A DNA stretch of 64,000 bases. Origin: Lachnospiraceae bacterium. GTDB taxonomy: Bacteria > Bacillota > Clostridia > Lachnospirales > Lachnospiraceae. The stretch covers positions 62,001 to 126,000 of the forward strand of contig JAFLTE010000003.1 of the NCBI GenBank assembly GCA_022510565.1, in the 5' to 3' direction. Every line of letters begins with the position of its first letter. Position 1 is the stretch's first letter. Position numbers and translations under genes: made by a program. Below the pieces are notes generated by a model. The model saw nothing but the letters and a program-made list of their open reading frames with translations. It searched no databases and was not told the origin of the DNA. Shown in pieces: positions 9,666-18,134 of the stretch.

Positions 9666-10412
9666 ATGCAGGAAATTAAAATACCCCACCACGGAAGAAA
9701 AATAGACGGGAGCATGTATCGGCCGGAAGGAGACGGTCGTTTTCCGATTGTGATTTTCAGTCATGGATTTAACGGACATCAGTCCGATTTCGGGCATATA
9801 ACGACACTTCTTGCTGACAATGGAATAGGCTCGATATGCTATAATTTCTGCGGTGGAGGACTTAGAGATACAAGCGGATTTTCTACGACGAAAATGTCAC
9901 TTCTTACCGAGAGAGATGATTTGTTCGCGGTGCTCGACGAGGTCAGATATTGGGATTGGGTGGATGCAGACCATATTTATCTGTTCGGCGCAAGCCAGGG
10001 CGGCATGGTGTCAGCGTTAGTGGCGGAGAAGCGTGAGGAGCAGATTAAGGCGATGATGCTTTTATATCCGGCGTTTTGTATTGCGGATGACTGGCAGAAG
10101 AGATTCCCGACCAAAGAGGATGTGCCGGAACAGATTGTGCTCTGGGATGTACCGTTGGGCAGAACCTATTTTGATGCGGTGCGCAATTTCAGAATTGATG
10201 AGCAAACAGGTAAATTTACAAGGCCGGTGTTGATTATGCACGGAACGGAGGATGGCGTTGTGCCGATTGCTTACAGTGAGCAGGCGGCCGGGCGGTATTC
10301 TGACGCAAGACTGGAAGTTTTCCCCGGAGAAGGACATGGATTTACGCCGGACGGAGATAAGCGTGTGGCGGAAATGGTATTGGACTTTGTGAGGAAACAG
10401 GAGGAAGGCTGA
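9666..10412 (+). CDS. Alpha/beta hydrolase
   Basis: IVIFSHGFNGHQSDF, GASQGGMVSAL nucleophile elbow, HGTEDGVVPI, GEGHGF. Confidence 0.9.
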   Translation: MQEIKIPHHGRKIDGSMYRPEGDGRFPIVIFSHGFNGHQSDFGHITTLLADNGIGSICYNFCGGGLRDTSGFSTTKMSLLTERDDLFAVLDEVRYWDWVDADHIYLFGASQGGMVSALVAEKREEQIKAMMLLYPAFCIADDWQKRFPTKEDVPEQIVLWDVPLGRTYFDAVRNFRIDEQTGKFTRPVLIMHGTEDGVVPIAYSEQAAGRYSDARLEVFPGEGHGFTPDGDKRVAEMVLDFVRKQEEG

Positions 10413-10413
10413 T

Positions 10414-10884
10414 ATGCATTTTGGATTCTCCTATATGGGCTTGATATTCCTGATTATGCTAATGGTACCTAATTTACTGTGGACGAAAAATAAACCCAAG
10501 GATTACGATAAATATGCAGTCAATGAGAATAAAGTCCTTCTGATGTTGGAGCGTATCGGAGAAGCATCGGTGAGCTGTCTTGTCCTTATTTTTGCAGATT
10601 TCAACATACAAGGGATTTCAATATGGGGAATTTGGCTTGCAGCAGCCTGCATTTTAATGCTGTTATATGAAATATATTGGATTCGATATTTTAGAAGTTC
10701 CAAGATGATGCGGGATTTTTACAGCAGCCTGTTAGGTGTTCCGGTAGCGGGAGCCACACTGCCGGTTGCGGCTTTTTTTCTGCTGGGTATTTACGGCAGG
10801 AATCCGTTGCTGATTGTGGCGGTTATTGTACTGGGAATCGGGCATATCGGGATTCATTTGGGACATAGAAAAGAAATTGTGTGA
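10414..10884 (+). CDS. Small multi-pass membrane protein, unknown function
   Basis: Several hydrophobic segments; adjacent to the hydrolase. Confidence 0.7.
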   Translation: MHFGFSYMGLIFLIMLMVPNLLWTKNKPKDYDKYAVNENKVLLMLERIGEASVSCLVLIFADFNIQGISIWGIWLAAACILMLLYEIYWIRYFRSSKMMRDFYSSLLGVPVAGATLPVAAFFLLGIYGRNPLLIVAVIVLGIGHIGIHLGHRKEIV

Positions 10885-10954
10885 TGGCAACTATACAAAC
10901 TATACCATAATAGGAGAGTTTTGGGCTGGCTTAAACATTAAAATAAAATTGTTA

Positions 10955-10990
10955 AAAAAACTGTCGTCTTTTTTTGACGACAGTTCTTTT
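10955..10990. terminator. Bidirectional intrinsic terminator between convergent genes
   Basis: AACTGTCGTC-TTTTTTT-GACGACAGTT hairpin with A-tract and T-tract flanks. Confidence 0.75.
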
Positions 10991-10993
10991 TGT

Positions 10994-11332
10994 TTATTTA
11001 ATATAAGGCAAAATCTCGTTAATAAATTTTTCAAGCATAATAAGTTGAGAGTAGGAAAGGGATTCTATCTGAGGAACCAATTTCTGAAGCAATTCGGAAG
11101 TATCTTGTTTTTCTTTAAAATCTACTTCAATAATATTTTCTATTCCGGTGTGATAAATGGAACATAGACGTATTATTTTTTCAATTGTAAAATTACGTTC
11201 TCCGCGTTCTAATTGAGCATAATATTGTGTATCCAAATCCAGTTTTTCTGCAAGCTCTTCTTGCGTCATATTGTTTAAAAGTCGGTATTTTCTTATATTT
11301 TGATGAATAGAATCAGGTGTTTTTCTCTTCAT
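10994..11332 (-). CDS. XRE-family HTH regulator
   Basis: NIRKYRLLNNMTQEELAEKLDLDTQYYAQLERGERNFTIEKI. Confidence 0.9.
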   Translation of the reverse strand: MKRKTPDSIHQNIRKYRLLNNMTQEELAEKLDLDTQYYAQLERGERNFTIEKIIRLCSIYHTGIENIIEVDFKEKQDTSELLQKLVPQIESLSYSQLIMLEKFINEILPYIK

Positions 11333-11503
11333 GGGAATGCCTCCTATAAATTTAGGTTATCCTAAAGAATTCCCTCGTTTAAGACATAGTATGCTATATA
11401 TACTATTGCAAAATGCTATATAATTATTTAATATATTAAATGACTGAAATGAGGATATAAGAGACGGAGTATTAAGGGGCATATTAGTTGAGGAGATAAA
11501 GCA

Positions 11504-12994
11504 ATGAGTATACTAAAGAAAAATGTTTGCACAACGGAAGTTTTAAAAATATTATGTTTATGTGTGTTTTTAGGAATAGTATCGTTTCTATTTTTGACCA
11601 AAAGCCCGTTACACATCTGGATAGGTTCGGATACGGGAACTGATTCCAGTGTCTTTTTGACTGTCGCAATGATGATGGATAAGGGCTACATGCCCTATAG
11701 AGATTCGTTTGACCATAAGGGACCGTTGCTTTTTCTGATTGATTATGTGGGAAGAAAAATAGCTGTTTACCGGGGAGTTTGGTTGATTGAATTTATATCA
11801 ATGTTTATTACTTTGTTGTTCATATATAAGATTGCTCGTCTGAAATGCAGCAGAATATTATCATGTATAGTTATCATGATATCGCTGTCCCTTCTTTTTG
11901 CCTTTTTTAAGGGCGGAAATCTGTCGGAAGAATATGCATTGCCGTTTATTGCAGGGTCTTTGTTTGTCTTTTTGGACTACTTTATTAATGAAAAAATTTC
12001 TGCAATTAGGCTGATTTCTTGCGGCTTGTGCTTTGGCGGGGTGTGCCTGTTACGCCCCAATATGATATCTCTTTGGGTCGTTTTTTGTATAGCAGTTTTA
12101 ATAAAATGTATCAGAAATAAAGAATTTCGGGAACTGAGAATGTTTATTATACTGTTTTTAGTTGGTTTTTTTATTATAGTCTTTCCTATTATCGTATGGC
12201 TTGCATTGAATCATTGTCTGAAAGATTGTTGGTATGCTTCCATAACATTTAATTTTATGTATTCTTCTGCTGCCAGCAATTTTGAAAGATGGAGCACTTT
12301 TTTGGTATATTTTAAAGAACCGACAGTGATAATAACTACACTAATATCGGGTTATATGTTTTTTGTATCCCAAAACCGTTTTTTATACGGCACATATTGC
12401 TGCTATTTAGTCTGTACATTTATTTTTATCTGTGTTGCAGGCAGAGGATATAACCATTACGGTATGATTCTGGTTCCGGCTGTTGCTTTTCCGGTTGCTT
12501 TCATGTTCGAAAGGTGCAGGGAGTATTTCCCCGTTAACAAGGGAAGGGTGGAGGCGTTTTTTCTTACTGCGTTCTTTATGTGTATCTCAATTATACCCGC
12601 TTGGTATCCGGTACTTGTTGAATTGCCGACAATATATGAAAAGAGAAATGAGGAGAACAATAGTGGTCTGGTAAATGAAGTCTGCCGTATTGTTAGTAGT
12701 AATACACGAGTTGACGATAAAATATCCGTATATGGGATGTGGGATATCATATATATATTAAGCGACAGAGCACACGCAACTAAATACGGACATCAAAGTT
12801 CACTTCGTTCTACCAAACCGGAAATTATGCAAGAATACTTTGAAGAGCTAAAAGAAGAGAAACCGCCAATTATTGTTATTCAAAAAGGGCAATATGACGA
12901 TGAAATAGAAACGTTTCTTGATGAAAATGATTATTCTTTGATATGGTCGGAGGCAGACAATGATACAACAATGACATTAATATACAAACGCTAA
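11504..12994 (+). CDS. GT-C fold (ArnT/GT39-like) membrane glycosyltransferase
   Basis: Multi-pass protein with GTDSSVFLTVAMMMDKGYMPYRDSFDHKGPLLFLIDYVG early loop motif. Confidence 0.7.
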   Translation: MSILKKNVCTTEVLKILCLCVFLGIVSFLFLTKSPLHIWIGSDTGTDSSVFLTVAMMMDKGYMPYRDSFDHKGPLLFLIDYVGRKIAVYRGVWLIEFISMFITLLFIYKIARLKCSRILSCIVIMISLSLLFAFFKGGNLSEEYALPFIAGSLFVFLDYFINEKISAIRLISCGLCFGGVCLLRPNMISLWVVFCIAVLIKCIRNKEFRELRMFIILFLVGFFIIVFPIIVWLALNHCLKDCWYASITFNFMYSSAASNFERWSTFLVYFKEPTVIITTLISGYMFFVSQNRFLYGTYCCYLVCTFIFICVAGRGYNHYGMILVPAVAFPVAFMFERCREYFPVNKGRVEAFFLTAFFMCISIIPAWYPVLVELPTIYEKRNEENNSGLVNEVCRIVSSNTRVDDKISVYGMWDIIYILSDRAHATKYGHQSSLRSTKPEIMQEYFEELKEEKPPIIVIQKGQYDDEIETFLDENDYSLIWSEADNDTTMTLIYKR

Positions 12995-13003
12995 ACTTAT
13001 GCG

Positions 13004-13032
13004 GAGTTGGCTGTTATGCCAACTCTTTTTTG
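13004..13032 (+). terminator. Intrinsic terminator
   Basis: GAGTTGGC/GCCAACTC stem then TTTTTT. Confidence 0.8.
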
Positions 13033-13142
13033 TTTCCCACAAACAATTTATAATAGAATTATAAATTTCCTGCAACTAAATCCCCATATAATTTGTCTAA
13101 TAGATGTAAGGAGCAAAAGAAAATCCGAAACAGGAGAAAAAT

Positions 13143-13658
13143 ATGGAACAATTGGTTATGAAAGCTAAAAGCGGGGACGCAGAAGCGTTTATTAAACTGA
13201 TGGAGCAGAGTAAAGAGAACATGAAGCGGGTTGCCTTCGCCTATTTAAAGCGGGAGGAAGATGTGGCAGATGCCATTCAGGACACAATTTTGGATGCCTT
13301 TGAGCACATTCATAAACTGCGCAAACCAAAGTATTTTAAAACATGGCTGACGCGCATCTTACTCAACAACTGTACTGAGATTTACCGTCAAAGTAGGAAA
13401 CAGCCTATATACGACATAAATGCGGAAGAATATGAAAGCTATTCGCAGTGTGAAGGACTTTCGGGCGTGGAGGAGCAGAGCGACTTGGAATTTCAGGATT
13501 TACTGGCCCATCTGCCGGAGGAAAGCCGTGTGATATTTCAACTGTATTTCGGGGAGCAATACAGTATTTCCCAGATTGCGCATCTGCTGAAACTCAATGA
13601 GAATACGGTTAAAAGCCGACTGCATCGAGGCAAGGAACAGCTTCGCAAGATTGTGTGA
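13143..13658 (+). CDS. Sigma-70 family (ECF) RNA polymerase sigma factor
   Basis: Region 2 (AFAYLKREEDVADAIQDTILDAFEHI) and region 4 (QLYFGEQYSISQIAHLLKLNENTVKSRLHRGKEQLRK). Confidence 0.92.
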   Translation: MEQLVMKAKSGDAEAFIKLMEQSKENMKRVAFAYLKREEDVADAIQDTILDAFEHIHKLRKPKYFKTWLTRILLNNCTEIYRQSRKQPIYDINAEEYESYSQCEGLSGVEEQSDLEFQDLLAHLPEESRVIFQLYFGEQYSISQIAHLLKLNENTVKSRLHRGKEQLRKIV

Positions 13659-13744
13659 AGATGAGAGACATAATCGCATGCAGTTTATATAGAAGGCAAT
13701 GAATAGAATGTCAAACAGTCGTGTTGAAGAAAGGAATCAATAGA

Positions 13745-15082
13745 ATGAAAAAGGTATATACAGATGCAGACTTACGGCGAATCCTTGGAGCAAACAGAGC
13801 GGATAGTTCAATCATAGAGCACAAGATACAGGAGGCTTATGCGGAAATCCGAAAGAGCAGTAATGCGAATAGCGGTCAAAGAACAGGACGCATTTGGAAA
13901 AAGGCTATAGGTGGTTTCGGGGCAGTGGCAGCAGCCTTTGTACTGGCAATGATTTTCTGTGCGGCTAATCCTTCGCTCGCATCGGAGATTCCCGTGCTTG
14001 GCAGTATTTTTAATAAGATGCAGGGAATCTTCCCTTTCGGCGGCATTCCGGGGGACGAGATTACCTATCTGCAGGATGACGTGCAGGAAGATACAGATGC
14101 GGGAGTAAATGTGAGAGGTGACTCATCCGGTGGAACAGTGTCGCAGGGACTGGCTGAAAGTACGGGAATCTTCGGAACATCCGACGATACTTCCCTGTCT
14201 CGCTATCAGACCACGGACCAAGGACTCACGGTGACGCTGACGGAATATTATGCGTCCAACCAGAGCATTTTCATAGGAGTAAGAGTGGAAAGCGAAAAAG
14301 CATTCCCGGAAATGGCTACATTCGGACCTGAACATTATCAATTGCTGCAGTTAAGCACCACAGAAACTTACAGTTTTCGCGATGAGGGAGCTGAGGTAAG
14401 AGGATTCAGGGATTTGGAGGGAAGACTGGTGGATGAGCACACCTTTGAAGGTGTCATGCGGATTGATTATGACAGTATCAAGATGGATTACAGAAAGTAT
14501 GATGCAGCGGTTGCAGAGGCGGACAGGAAAGGCGAACCGTACCCGGAGATAAATGATGATACTCGTGATTATTGGATAGAAGAGTATAAAGTGCCGGACA
14601 GCTTTCAGATGCAGTTACAGATAGAAAGAATCCGCGGATATTTATTGTCGGAAGAACAAGTAGAGACAGATTACCGTGTGCAAGGTACATGGACGATTCC
14701 CGGTACATTGGATATACAATGCAGTTCAGCCAACAGCGCCGTTATACGGATTGATGAAACAAATGCGGAAGGAATCGGTCTGGAGTATATTGAAATCTCT
14801 GCGGTTGAGATGACACTGCACCCGATTCAAAATGGGGATAGAGCGATTGTCGCTGTGGCTTTGGATAAGGATGGCAGACAAATCCGACACGGTGGTACAA
14901 ACGGGAATGAACTTGCAATATACGGACATGACATATCGGTTATAACCGTATATGTATGCGATTATTACGAGTATATGGATGAATTAAAAGGTATCGGGTT
15001 ACAGCAGGGAGATGAAGCGTTCCAAGAAGCGTTGGAGGAAAGAGCATTGTATAAGAAAACGATTGACACCACTCTGTATTAA
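13745..15082 (+). CDS. DUF4179-like membrane protein, probable anti-sigma partner of 13143..13658
   Basis: Cytosolic N-terminus, single TM AIGGFGAVAAAFVLAMIFCAA, extracytoplasmic domain; adjacent to ECF sigma. Confidence 0.7.
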   Translation: MKKVYTDADLRRILGANRADSSIIEHKIQEAYAEIRKSSNANSGQRTGRIWKKAIGGFGAVAAAFVLAMIFCAANPSLASEIPVLGSIFNKMQGIFPFGGIPGDEITYLQDDVQEDTDAGVNVRGDSSGGTVSQGLAESTGIFGTSDDTSLSRYQTTDQGLTVTLTEYYASNQSIFIGVRVESEKAFPEMATFGPEHYQLLQLSTTETYSFRDEGAEVRGFRDLEGRLVDEHTFEGVMRIDYDSIKMDYRKYDAAVAEADRKGEPYPEINDDTRDYWIEEYKVPDSFQMQLQIERIRGYLLSEEQVETDYRVQGTWTIPGTLDIQCSSANSAVIRIDETNAEGIGLEYIEISAVEMTLHPIQNGDRAIVAVALDKDGRQIRHGGTNGNELAIYGHDISVITVYVCDYYEYMDELKGIGLQQGDEAFQEALEERALYKKTIDTTLY

Positions 15083-15087
15083 TTAGT

Positions 15088-15127
15088 CGGCGGGCTTACA
15101 CATCATGTAAGCTCGCCGTTTGTTCCC
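15088..15127 (+). terminator. Intrinsic terminator
   Basis: CGGCGGGCTTACA/TGTAAGCTCGCCG stem then TTTGTT. Confidence 0.7.
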
Positions 15128-15261
15128 TCAAAAGCTCAATATGTTCTTAGGTCTTTCAAAATTAGATAGATTATGATAAAATATAACATACTGCTGTTGA
15201 TACAGCCTTTGCATCAGCCAATGTCAGGATAATATAGGCTACATGAGGGGATTTAAGGAGG

Positions 15262-16974
15262 ATGTTGGGTATGAAAACCAGAAAAATGAGTATTGCAGCG
15301 CAGCTTTTTATCATAATTTTGGGGGCTGCTCTTGTTGTTTCATTGATTGTTGGGGGTATTTCTTATTTTACAATGTCTGTTTTCTTACAGAACAAAAATA
15401 AGAATGACGTAATGGAAATTGCTGTTATGGGGGCGGCAAATGTTGATGGGGAGACTTTTGCGAGAGCGGTAGAGGGCGACGAGGATGCTCTATTGGCGGT
15501 CAAAGATTCACTGAGCTTTTTTCTGGAAGGAGAATCTGTTGCATATATATACACACTGATGCCGAAGGGGAGTGATGGTTTTCAGTTTGTTGTAGATACG
15601 GACCCTAAAGACCCGGGTGAATACGGTGATGATTACGAAGTAGACGATGCCATGTTTGAGGCGATGAAAGGTCATGTATCGGTGACGGATGATCCCATTA
15701 CCGACGATTGGGGAACGTTCTACAGTGGTTTTGCACCGGTTTCTTATAACGGAGAGGTTTTGGGAATCGTAGCGGTGGATTATGAGGCGCAGTCCATACG
15801 GACTTCCTTGAATAGTCTTGTTCGCAATATTGCAGGTTCAGTGGTTGTCGGTATCTTTTTTGCAATTCTGGTGGCACTTTTTATGGCAATCAGGATGAGA
15901 CGCAATTTTAACAAAGTGAATGATAAAATCTTGGAAGTTGCATCCGATGACGGAGATTTAACCAAGGTACTGGATATTGCTTCCGGTGATGAGTTGGAAG
16001 TGATTGGTAACAGTTTGAACAGCCTTCTGGCCAAAACAGGTAATACGGTAAGAGAAATCAAGAGTGGGGCTGACAATATCGGATCGAAGATGGGAAATAT
16101 CAACACCCATGTGTCCGGCTCGGTATCGAGGATCAGCGATATCAATGATGCGGTGCAGTCTATTGTGGCTTCATCGGAGGAGATTACGGCATCGTTAGGA
16201 ATTGCCGGAGACCAGGTAGAGTTTGTATACGGTGACATAGAGAACATTGTTAATATCGTAACAAGTAATACGGATTCCTTGCGCGAAATCAATGTCTCTT
16301 CCAAGGAGCTGAATGATACTGCGAAGGCTTCTTCCACCAAAATTGTCGAAAGCGCGGAAGAAATGTCTGAGAGTCTGCAGCAGGAGAAGACGAAGGCGGA
16401 CGCTGTACTCAAGATTAAGGAGTTGTCCGATGCAATCCTTCGCATTTCCAATCAAACGAATCTGTTGGCGCTTAACGCTTCCATCGAAGCAGCGCGTGCG
16501 GGGGAGGCAGGACGCGGCTTTGCAGTAGTGGCAACGGAAATAGGTGAACTGGCGAACAGTACCAACGACGCCGCTAACGAAATTCAGAAGATGAGCAGCG
16601 ATGTAGTAGAGGCGATTCAGGGATTAAACGGTCTGGCGGATAGAATGCTTTCACTGCTTCGTGAGGAAATCACGGCGGACTATGACAGGTTCGACAGTAT
16701 TTCCCTTAATTTCACCGAACAGTCGGAGAACATTCGTCAGTCTATGGAGCAGCTGCAGCAGAAGACAGAGCAATATGCACAATCACTGGAACAAATTAAA
16801 GGTGCGATGCAGTCCGTCAGCACTGCTTCTGACGAGAATAGCAACGAGATTGTTAAGGTGTCGGAGTTGTTGTCGTCCATGGATACCGATATGAAAAACA
16901 TCGGTATATCTACGAAGGAAACATTCTCTGCCATCTCTGATATGAATCAAGATTTGGACGGTTATAAAGTTTAA
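15262..16974 (+). CDS. Methyl-accepting chemotaxis protein with Cache-like extracytoplasmic domain
   Basis: Two TMs; signalling hairpin [37 protein letters not shown]. Confidence 0.92.
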   Translation: MLGMKTRKMSIAAQLFIIILGAALVVSLIVGGISYFTMSVFLQNKNKNDVMEIAVMGAANVDGETFARAVEGDEDALLAVKDSLSFFLEGESVAYIYTLMPKGSDGFQFVVDTDPKDPGEYGDDYEVDDAMFEAMKGHVSVTDDPITDDWGTFYSGFAPVSYNGEVLGIVAVDYEAQSIRTSLNSLVRNIAGSVVVGIFFAILVALFMAIRMRRNFNKVNDKILEVASDDGDLTKVLDIASGDELEVIGNSLNSLLAKTGNTVREIKSGADNIGSKMGNINTHVSGSVSRISDINDAVQSIVASSEEITASLGIAGDQVEFVYGDIENIVNIVTSNTDSLREINVSSKELNDTAKASSTKIVESAEEMSESLQQEKTKADAVLKIKELSDAILRISNQTNLLALNASIEAARAGEAGRGFAVVATEIGELANSTNDAANEIQKMSSDVVEAIQGLNGLADRMLSLLREEITADYDRFDSISLNFTEQSENIRQSMEQLQQKTEQYAQSLEQIKGAMQSVSTASDENSNEIVKVSELLSSMDTDMKNIGISTKETFSAISDMNQDLDGYKV

Positions 16975-17047
16975 TAAGACCTGTTATATGGTGCGAGCTT
17001 TTAGCGCAGTGAAAGAATATAATTACTAATACATCGGAGGTTATAGT

Positions 17048-17344
17048 ATGAATATCAGTAAAACGGTAAATGAATCAACACTGAATATAGCGTTGGAAGG
17101 CAGGATGGACACGTCGACAGCTCCGCAGCTTGATGAAGAACTGAAAGACAGTATAGGGGAATGTAAGGAGCTTATAATAGACTTTGAGAAGTTGGAGTAT
17201 CTTTCTTCAGCAGGTTTGCGCGTGTTGCTGGCGGCGCAGAAGACTATGAACAAGCAGGGTAAAATGATAATCCGCAATGTAAACGAATCTATCATGGAAG
17301 TTTTTGAAGTGACGGGATTTGTCGATATTTTAACAATTGAGTGA
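17048..17344 (+). CDS. STAS domain anti-sigma factor antagonist
   Basis: LIIDFEKLEYLSSAGLRVLLAAQKTMNKQGKMIIRNVNESIMEVFEVTGF. Confidence 0.92.
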   Translation: MNISKTVNESTLNIALEGRMDTSTAPQLDEELKDSIGECKELIIDFEKLEYLSSAGLRVLLAAQKTMNKQGKMIIRNVNESIMEVFEVTGFVDILTIE

Positions 17345-17405
17345 GATGCAGAGTAGTTGATTAAATGATTGTTGTGTGTATAGAAAATATGTAGGAGAAT
17401 TCCGG

Positions 17406-17813
17406 ATGAAAGAACTAACGGTTAATGCAACTGTAGATAATATATCACAGGTTACCACTTTTGTGGACGAGCAGCTTGAGGAGCTGGGATGTCCCATTAA
17501 GGCTCAGATGCAGATTGACATTGCCATTGATGAGCTGTTTGGCAATATCGCGCATTATGCTTACAATCCCGATGTGGGTCCCGCCACTGTTCGGGTGGAG
17601 GTGCTGAAAGATCCTCTTGCGGTGGTGATTACCTTTATTGACAATGGTGTACAGTATGATCCGCTTGCCAAAGCTGACCCCGATATTACGCTCTCTGCGG
17701 ATGAAAGAGAGATTGGTGGATTGGGTATCTATATGGTGAAAAAGAGCATGGATGAAATCTCATACGAGTACAAGGATGGGCAGAATATTCTGCGCATTAA
17801 GAAGCACATTTGA
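17406..17813 (+). CDS. RsbW/SpoIIAB-like ATP-binding anti-sigma factor (HATPase_c)
   Basis: N-box IDELFGNIAHYAY, G1 DNGVQYDPL, G2 GGLGIYMVKKSMD. Confidence 0.9.
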   Translation: MKELTVNATVDNISQVTTFVDEQLEELGCPIKAQMQIDIAIDELFGNIAHYAYNPDVGPATVRVEVLKDPLAVVITFIDNGVQYDPLAKADPDITLSADEREIGGLGIYMVKKSMDEISYEYKDGQNILRIKKHI

Positions 17814-17838
17814 CAGAAATATTGCACTGTGTTACAAT
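17810..17838 (+). promoter_or_regulatory. Promoter for the ABC-F leader RNA (TTGACA-N17-TACAAT)
   Basis: TTGACA 17810-17815, TACAAT 17833-17838, 17-nt spacer; overlaps the stop of the preceding gene. Confidence 0.75.
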
Positions 17839-17865
17839 GACGCTATCTTAAGAGGGGTGCAGCTT

Positions 17866-17925
17866 ATGCGCCGGGAAAGGGGCATGATTTTCATATGCAG
17901 CGATAATCTACTTTTGATTGCATGA
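17866..17925 (+). CDS. 19-aa leader peptide MRRERGMIFICSDNLLLIA
   Basis: AGAGGGG SD 8 nt upstream; end of ORF lies in the left arm of the 17903-17916 stem. Confidence 0.6.
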   Translation: MRRERGMIFICSDNLLLIA

Positions 17926-18083
17926 AGGATTTTAGACAGTATCAGAGATACTCTGTATACTGTTTTCATGTTGCCAAAAGTGGATTATGTTCTCATAACC
18001 TCTCTTTTAGTGCGCAGCTATATTTTGAAGGATTCAGTGATGCCTGATTTGCATCTCTCCAATAATGAGGTTAAGAATGTAAC

Positions 18084-18114
18084 GGAACTGTTTGGCAACA
18101 AACGGTTCTTTTTT
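18084..18114 (+). terminator. Intrinsic terminator of the attenuator, upstream of ABC-F
   Basis: GAACTGTTT-GGCAAC-AAACGGTTC then TTTTTT, about 20 nt upstream of start codon. Confidence 0.85.
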
Positions 18115-18134
18115 ACGTGATAGGAGGAATAATA

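Larger units (their letters stand above)
17845..18114 (+). promoter_or_regulatory. Transcription attenuator leader of ABC-F gene, with alternative terminator/anti-terminator folds
   Basis: Stems 17850-17857/17999-18006, 17903-17916/17975-17988, 17936-17947/17951-17963; anti-terminator pairing 17969-17978/18091-18100; terminator 18085-18093/18100-18108 + T6. Confidence 0.8.

Noticed and set aside
10814-11167. 117-aa plus-strand ORF
   Set aside because: Runs through a terminator and lies antisense to a convincing XRE regulator; Phe/Asn-rich translation.
15780-16451. 223-aa minus-strand ORF
   Set aside because: Antisense to the MCP coding region; Ser/Thr-rich shadow-frame composition.
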